The position numbers and the translations under genes were made by a program. Positions 7,104 through 10,080 of a stretch of DNA of 10,080 nucleotides are shown piece by piece (the first letter of the stretch is position 1; the number at the start of each line of letters is the position of its first letter). The stretch comes from Gammaproteobacteria bacterium UBA3498 (GTDB taxonomy: Bacteria > Pseudomonadota > Gammaproteobacteria > Pseudomonadales > Pseudohongiellaceae): NCBI GenBank assembly GCA_002377605.1, contig DFQD01000106.1:1-10080 (forward strand). Direction: 5' to 3'. The notes under the pieces were generated by a model that made no database searches, was not told the origin of the DNA, and saw nothing but the letters and a program-made list of their open reading frames with translations.

Positions 7104-8675
7104 ATGAAGATACTGATGATTTATCCCCAGATTGATGCCCCTTTGGGTACGAATCATGGCATTGCCTCTCTCGCCGGCGTGCTCCATGCCAATGATCATG
7201 AACTCGATTTGATGCATGTCTCAGAAAAATACAAACCAGTACCATCAAGCGAAGAAATCATCGAATACATCCGTGAGACCAAGCCTGGCTTACTAGGCTT
7301 CTCCGTGATGTCTCAGCAAATGGAGTGGGTGGAAGAAAAGAGCAAAGATATTCGCAAAGTAATGCCGGAATTAGTTCAGGTAATTGGTGGCGTGCATTGC
7401 ACCATGGTTCCCGATGAGGTGCATAAGTCTAAGATGTTCGACTATGTTTGCGTCGGCGAAGGTGACTGGGCGTTATTAGAACTTATGGACTCCTTAGAAA
7501 AAGGAGAAACTCCTCACACCTTAGCTAACTTCAGATCCTGGATGGGGGGCGTGCCAGTTTCAAATCCTGTGGCTCCATTTCCAGACCTGGACAAACTTCC
7601 GCCACTAGACTACGACGTATTCGATATGCAGGCAGTCATGGAAGAAACCCGGGGCTGGATGGGCATACTCACTTCTCGTGGCTGCCCATATAAATGTACT
7701 TACTGTTTTAATATCGAGATCGTTGATCAATACATCGAAGACGGCGCAGCGAAAAGTGTAAAAGACTTTTTACGCCACTTTCCAGTTGATGTGATGATGG
7801 ATGATTTGAAAAAACTGCTAAAAGAAAATCCAGAGATTAATACTTTCATCTTTGACGATGACTTATTTACTTTGAACACCGATTACGTTGTTGAGTTTTG
7901 TAAAGCCTATAAGGAACATAATGTCGGTGTACCTTTCGTAGTAAACGGTCATGTAAATTGTTTCGATGAGAGAGCTGCAAAAGCACTAAAAGAAGCTGGC
8001 TGTATTATCGTTAAGTTCGGTTTAGAGTCTGGTTCTCCTCGCGTGCGACGGGAAGTACTAAAACGCTACATGAAGAATGAGCAGATTGAGCATTCTTTCT
8101 ACTCTGCTCACGCTTATGACCTCCATAGTTCAGCGTTCATCATGTTCGGCCTTCCATACGAATCTCGCGAAGAGATCATGGAAACCATTCGTCTCTGCGC
8201 CAAAGTTAAAATGGGCCGCTTCCGCTGGGCCTTGTTCTTCCCTTTTAAAGGCACCGCTGGGTATGAAATCGCCAAACCACTGATCGACGAATCGAAGATG
8301 GAAGGCAAAGGCAATTACTTCGATGGGTCCTGCTTAAATTTCGGTGAAGATCACGATTTATTTCTGGATAAATTAGCCAAACTCTGCAACTGGTACGTTA
8401 ATGCTGAGACTGATTGGGAATGTGCTCCAATTTATCGCAAGCTCGTAGGAAAAATAGAAGCCATGGATAGAGATACCTGGCTACAAGAATATGAAGATCT
8501 TGTCGCTTATGATCGAGATCTATCTGAGCAATTAATGGCGGAAAATAAGATTCATTATACTATTCGATATTCAAACGTTATGGGGGTACGCTCTGATTAT
8601 ATTAAGCAGGAGCGTGAACAAATGGCTGCCGGCCAGAAGAAAGAAGCAGTCGCCTACACTCTCGATCAAAGTTAG
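7104..8675 (+). CDS. cobalamin-binding radical SAM protein
   Basis: This 523-residue enzyme joins an N-terminal B12-binding domain to a radical SAM domain. The Rossmann-like B12 domain covers about 1-150, with strands MKILMIYP (1-8), GLLGFSVMS (62-70), VIGGVHCT (93-100) and YVCVGEGD (114-121). The classic DxHxxG base-off histidine motif is not seen, as is common in this class. The [4Fe-4S] motif CxxxCxxC is Cys194, Cys198 and Cys201. FDDDLF (250-255), GLESGS (306-311) and GLPYE (349-353) follow in the order usual for SAM-barrel proteins. Relatives include P-methylases, BchE-type cyclases and the hopanoid enzymes HpnP/HpnR, so methylation or another radical reaction on an unactivated carbon is likely. 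The neighbour is a GT9 heptosyltransferase, suggesting a surface glycan or lipid substrate (inference). No Shine-Dalgarno site precedes the ATG; the N-terminal sequence nonetheless fits the family. Confidence 0.9.
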   Translation: MKILMIYPQIDAPLGTNHGIASLAGVLHANDHELDLMHVSEKYKPVPSSEEIIEYIRETKPGLLGFSVMSQQMEWVEEKSKDIRKVMPELVQVIGGVHCTMVPDEVHKSKMFDYVCVGEGDWALLELMDSLEKGETPHTLANFRSWMGGVPVSNPVAPFPDLDKLPPLDYDVFDMQAVMEETRGWMGILTSRGCPYKCTYCFNIEIVDQYIEDGAAKSVKDFLRHFPVDVMMDDLKKLLKENPEINTFIFDDDLFTLNTDYVVEFCKAYKEHNVGVPFVVNGHVNCFDERAAKALKEAGCIIVKFGLESGSPRVRREVLKRYMKNEQIEHSFYSAHAYDLHSSAFIMFGLPYESREEIMETIRLCAKVKMGRFRWALFFPFKGTAGYEIAKPLIDESKMEGKGNYFDGSCLNFGEDHDLFLDKLAKLCNWYVNAETDWECAPIYRKLVGKIEAMDRDTWLQEYEDLVAYDRDLSEQLMAENKIHYTIRYSNVMGVRSDYIKQEREQMAAGQKKEAVAYTLDQS

Positions 8676-8698
8676 CCGCAACAAAAAGTTCTATAATC

Positions 8699-9751
8699 AT
8701 GCTTCCTGCACTACAGTCTATTGATAGCCTGGTGGTTCGCTGTCCCAATTGGGTTGGCGATATCGTCATGGCCACCCCAGTATTTGAATGCTTGCGAACC
8801 AATTTCCCTCACGCAACGATAACTGCTTTGGTGCGGCCCTATGCGAAGGGCATTCTGGAAGACAGCCCGTGGTTTAACTTCATCGTTGATTGCCAAGACA
8901 AAAATCTTAAAGGACTCGAGGTGATTCGTAATACGTTTTCTCAAACAAAGCCAAAGATGGGACTACTTCTGCCAAATACTACTCACTCCTATCTAACCTT
9001 GAAGTATGCAGGTATTCCATTGATATACGGTTACAAAAGAAATCTGCGCAAATTTTTTCTCCAGGGCCCAAAACCTATTGTTGAAAGTGGAAAATACAAA
9101 CCCCTACCCATGCAGGATTACTATCTAGAATTATGCCGCTTTTTAGAATTAGATATTCCGGAGCATCCAAAACCGAAACTTTATATTTCTGATCAGCTAC
9201 AGGGTAAAGCTAATGCTAGGTTGCACAATTACGGTATTCAGCTTGGAGATCTGGTTATTGGTTTAAACCCTGGAGCAAGTTTTGGTTCTTCGAAGTGCTG
9301 GCCAGCAGAACATTTTAGTAAGCTGACCGAATTACTTGCTGCTAAATATAACTGCAAATTTCTGCTATTGGTGGGACCAGGAGAAGAAGAAATTGCTGCA
9401 GCGATAGTTGAAGCAAGCTCCGTCAATATAATCAATACCGCGCGAGACAAAATCGATCTTGCCGAATTAAAACCACTGGTCAAACGCTGCAATTTACTAA
9501 TTACAAACGATACAGGCCCAAGGCATTATGCAGTTGCGTTTGATATTCCTCACATTGTTTTAATGGGCCCAACAAACCCAATCTACACTGAGAGTAATCT
9601 GGAACATTCTGTCGTCATGCAAAAGGACATAGCTTGCATCCCCTGTCATAAGAAAAGCTGTCCCCTCGGACATCACGCCTGCATGCGTGAACTCACTCCC
9701 TCTGATGTGCTCGAAGCCTGTCAATCGTTCTTAAATGGAGCGCCGGCTTGA
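8699..9751 (+). CDS. GT9-family LPS heptosyltransferase (WaaF-like)
   Basis: This 350-residue glycosyltransferase is expected to transfer heptose from ADP-heptose to the LPS inner core at the cytoplasmic face of the inner membrane. The two GT-B halves are evident. The first carries RCPNWVGDIVMATP (14-27), with Asp21 at the position of the family's N-terminal catalytic-type Asp. The second carries NPGASFGSSKCWP (190-202), the donor-binding NDTGPRH (270-276) and the GPTNP turn (290-294). These match WaaF motifs such as PSWVGD, PGAEFGPAKRWP and NDSG. Near the C-terminus, Cys313, Cys316, Cys321 and Cys328 form a cysteine cluster (C-x2-C-x4-C-x6-C) absent from E. coli WaaF but seen in many distant GT9 proteins. 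It begins 23 bases after the radical SAM gene without a visible ribosome binding site. It may act on heptose or on another sugar. Confidence 0.9.
   Translation: MLPALQSIDSLVVRCPNWVGDIVMATPVFECLRTNFPHATITALVRPYAKGILEDSPWFNFIVDCQDKNLKGLEVIRNTFSQTKPKMGLLLPNTTHSYLTLKYAGIPLIYGYKRNLRKFFLQGPKPIVESGKYKPLPMQDYYLELCRFLELDIPEHPKPKLYISDQLQGKANARLHNYGIQLGDLVIGLNPGASFGSSKCWPAEHFSKLTELLAAKYNCKFLLLVGPGEEEIAAAIVEASSVNIINTARDKIDLAELKPLVKRCNLLITNDTGPRHYAVAFDIPHIVLMGPTNPIYTESNLEHSVVMQKDIACIPCHKKSCPLGHHACMRELTPSDVLEACQSFLNGAPA
9737..9740 (+). promoter_or_regulatory. ribosome binding site for a TTG-initiated gene
   Basis: GGAG sits 7 bases before the TTG at 9748, inside the last codons of the heptosyltransferase gene. 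It supports initiation at TTG, since no ATG or GTG is available in that frame between the upstream in-frame stop (9703-9705) and this point. Confidence 0.6.
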
Positions 9752-10080
9752 AATCAAATTACTACCAAGAGCAATGGCAAGATTTAAAAGAATCAGCAGA
9801 CTCTCAGCAATTGGATTCACTAGCAAAGCGTGTCGCTTCAAGCTTTATAGATCGTTATTACTATAGCGATGAATACAACCGCGAACATATTCATTTACTT
9901 TGCGAAATGGCCACCCATTTCGTAGATGAATCTCTTAACCAAATCGCTGCCCGTACGCTGTTCGGCACGGTGATTGAACGCCTCTGTGACGATTTCGAAG
10001 AACTCCAAACCGAAACCTATAACCGGTTAATCTGCCAAGTTGTCAATTATCTATGTCATATTCCTGAAGGAAGGGAAATT
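9748..10080 (+). CDS. unrecognised protein, cut by the right edge
   Basis: An open frame of 111 codons runs from a TTG at 9748 to the end of the window without a stop. The TTG overlaps the TGA of the heptosyltransferase gene (TTGA), and GGAG lies 7 bases upstream, which is a strong sign of translational coupling. The visible part is soluble and predicted alpha-helical by eye, rich in Gln, Glu and aromatic residues, with no signal peptide or membrane segment. Features include a Tyr-rich DRYYYSDEYNREH stretch at 35-47 and several Cys (51, 79, 95, 101). I do not recognise the family. Coupling to a GT9 gene suggests a role in the same surface-polysaccharide pathway. It is too short to be listed as a complete ORF and may continue well beyond the window. 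Confidence 0.75.
   Translation, partial: MKSNYYQEQWQDLKESADSQQLDSLAKRVASSFIDRYYYSDEYNREHIHLLCEMATHFVDESLNQIAARTLFGTVIERLCDDFEELQTETYNRLICQVVNYLCHIPEGREI

Noticed and set aside
8692..8697. Perfect TATAAT just before the heptosyltransferase ATG
   Set aside because: Transcription would start near 8704, inside the gene, and no -35 element lies at the right distance. The next in-frame Met is at residue 24, within the PNWVGDIVMATP motif, so a shorter product would lose key residues.

Overview
The window comes from a Gram-negative bacterium, most likely a gammaproteobacterium. The evidence is a lipoprotein signal on a periplasmic-type quinoprotein, secreted hydrolase and cupin proteins, and an LPS heptosyltransferase. 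Base composition looks moderate (about mid-40s % G+C by eye, not counted). All seven complete genes, and one gene cut by the right edge, lie on the + strand and are tightly packed. I see no rRNA, CRISPR array, IS element or phage gene.

Region 1 (about 132-3857) reads as one transcription unit: a secreted alpha/beta hydrolase of the carboxylesterase type, a PQQ-dependent dehydrogenase anchored as a lipoprotein, and a secreted two-cupin protein. It ends at a strong rho-independent terminator at 3799-3857. All three products carry export signals, so this looks like a cell-envelope module for hydrolysing and oxidising a sugar, alcohol or ester substrate. The substrate cannot be read from the sequence.

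Region 2 (3882-6903) holds a DedA-family membrane protein and a large molybdopterin-binding subunit of the xanthine dehydrogenase/aldehyde oxidase family. The [2Fe-2S] and FAD subunits normally encoded beside such a subunit are absent from both flanks. The track-style start at 4465 is probably 10 codons too long; 4495 fits better.

Region 3 (7104-10080) holds a cobalamin-binding radical SAM protein, a GT9 heptosyltransferase and an unrecognised gene that starts at a TTG overlapping the stop of the heptosyltransferase and runs off the right edge. This looks like part of an LPS/surface polysaccharide locus, with the radical SAM enzyme as a candidate modifier of a glycan or lipid. That role is inferred from neighbours only.

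The points most worth checking are the radical SAM/GT9/unknown-protein group, the orphan molybdenum subunit, and the hydrolase-quinoprotein-cupin operon. I did not find a clearly new defence or mobile system here.
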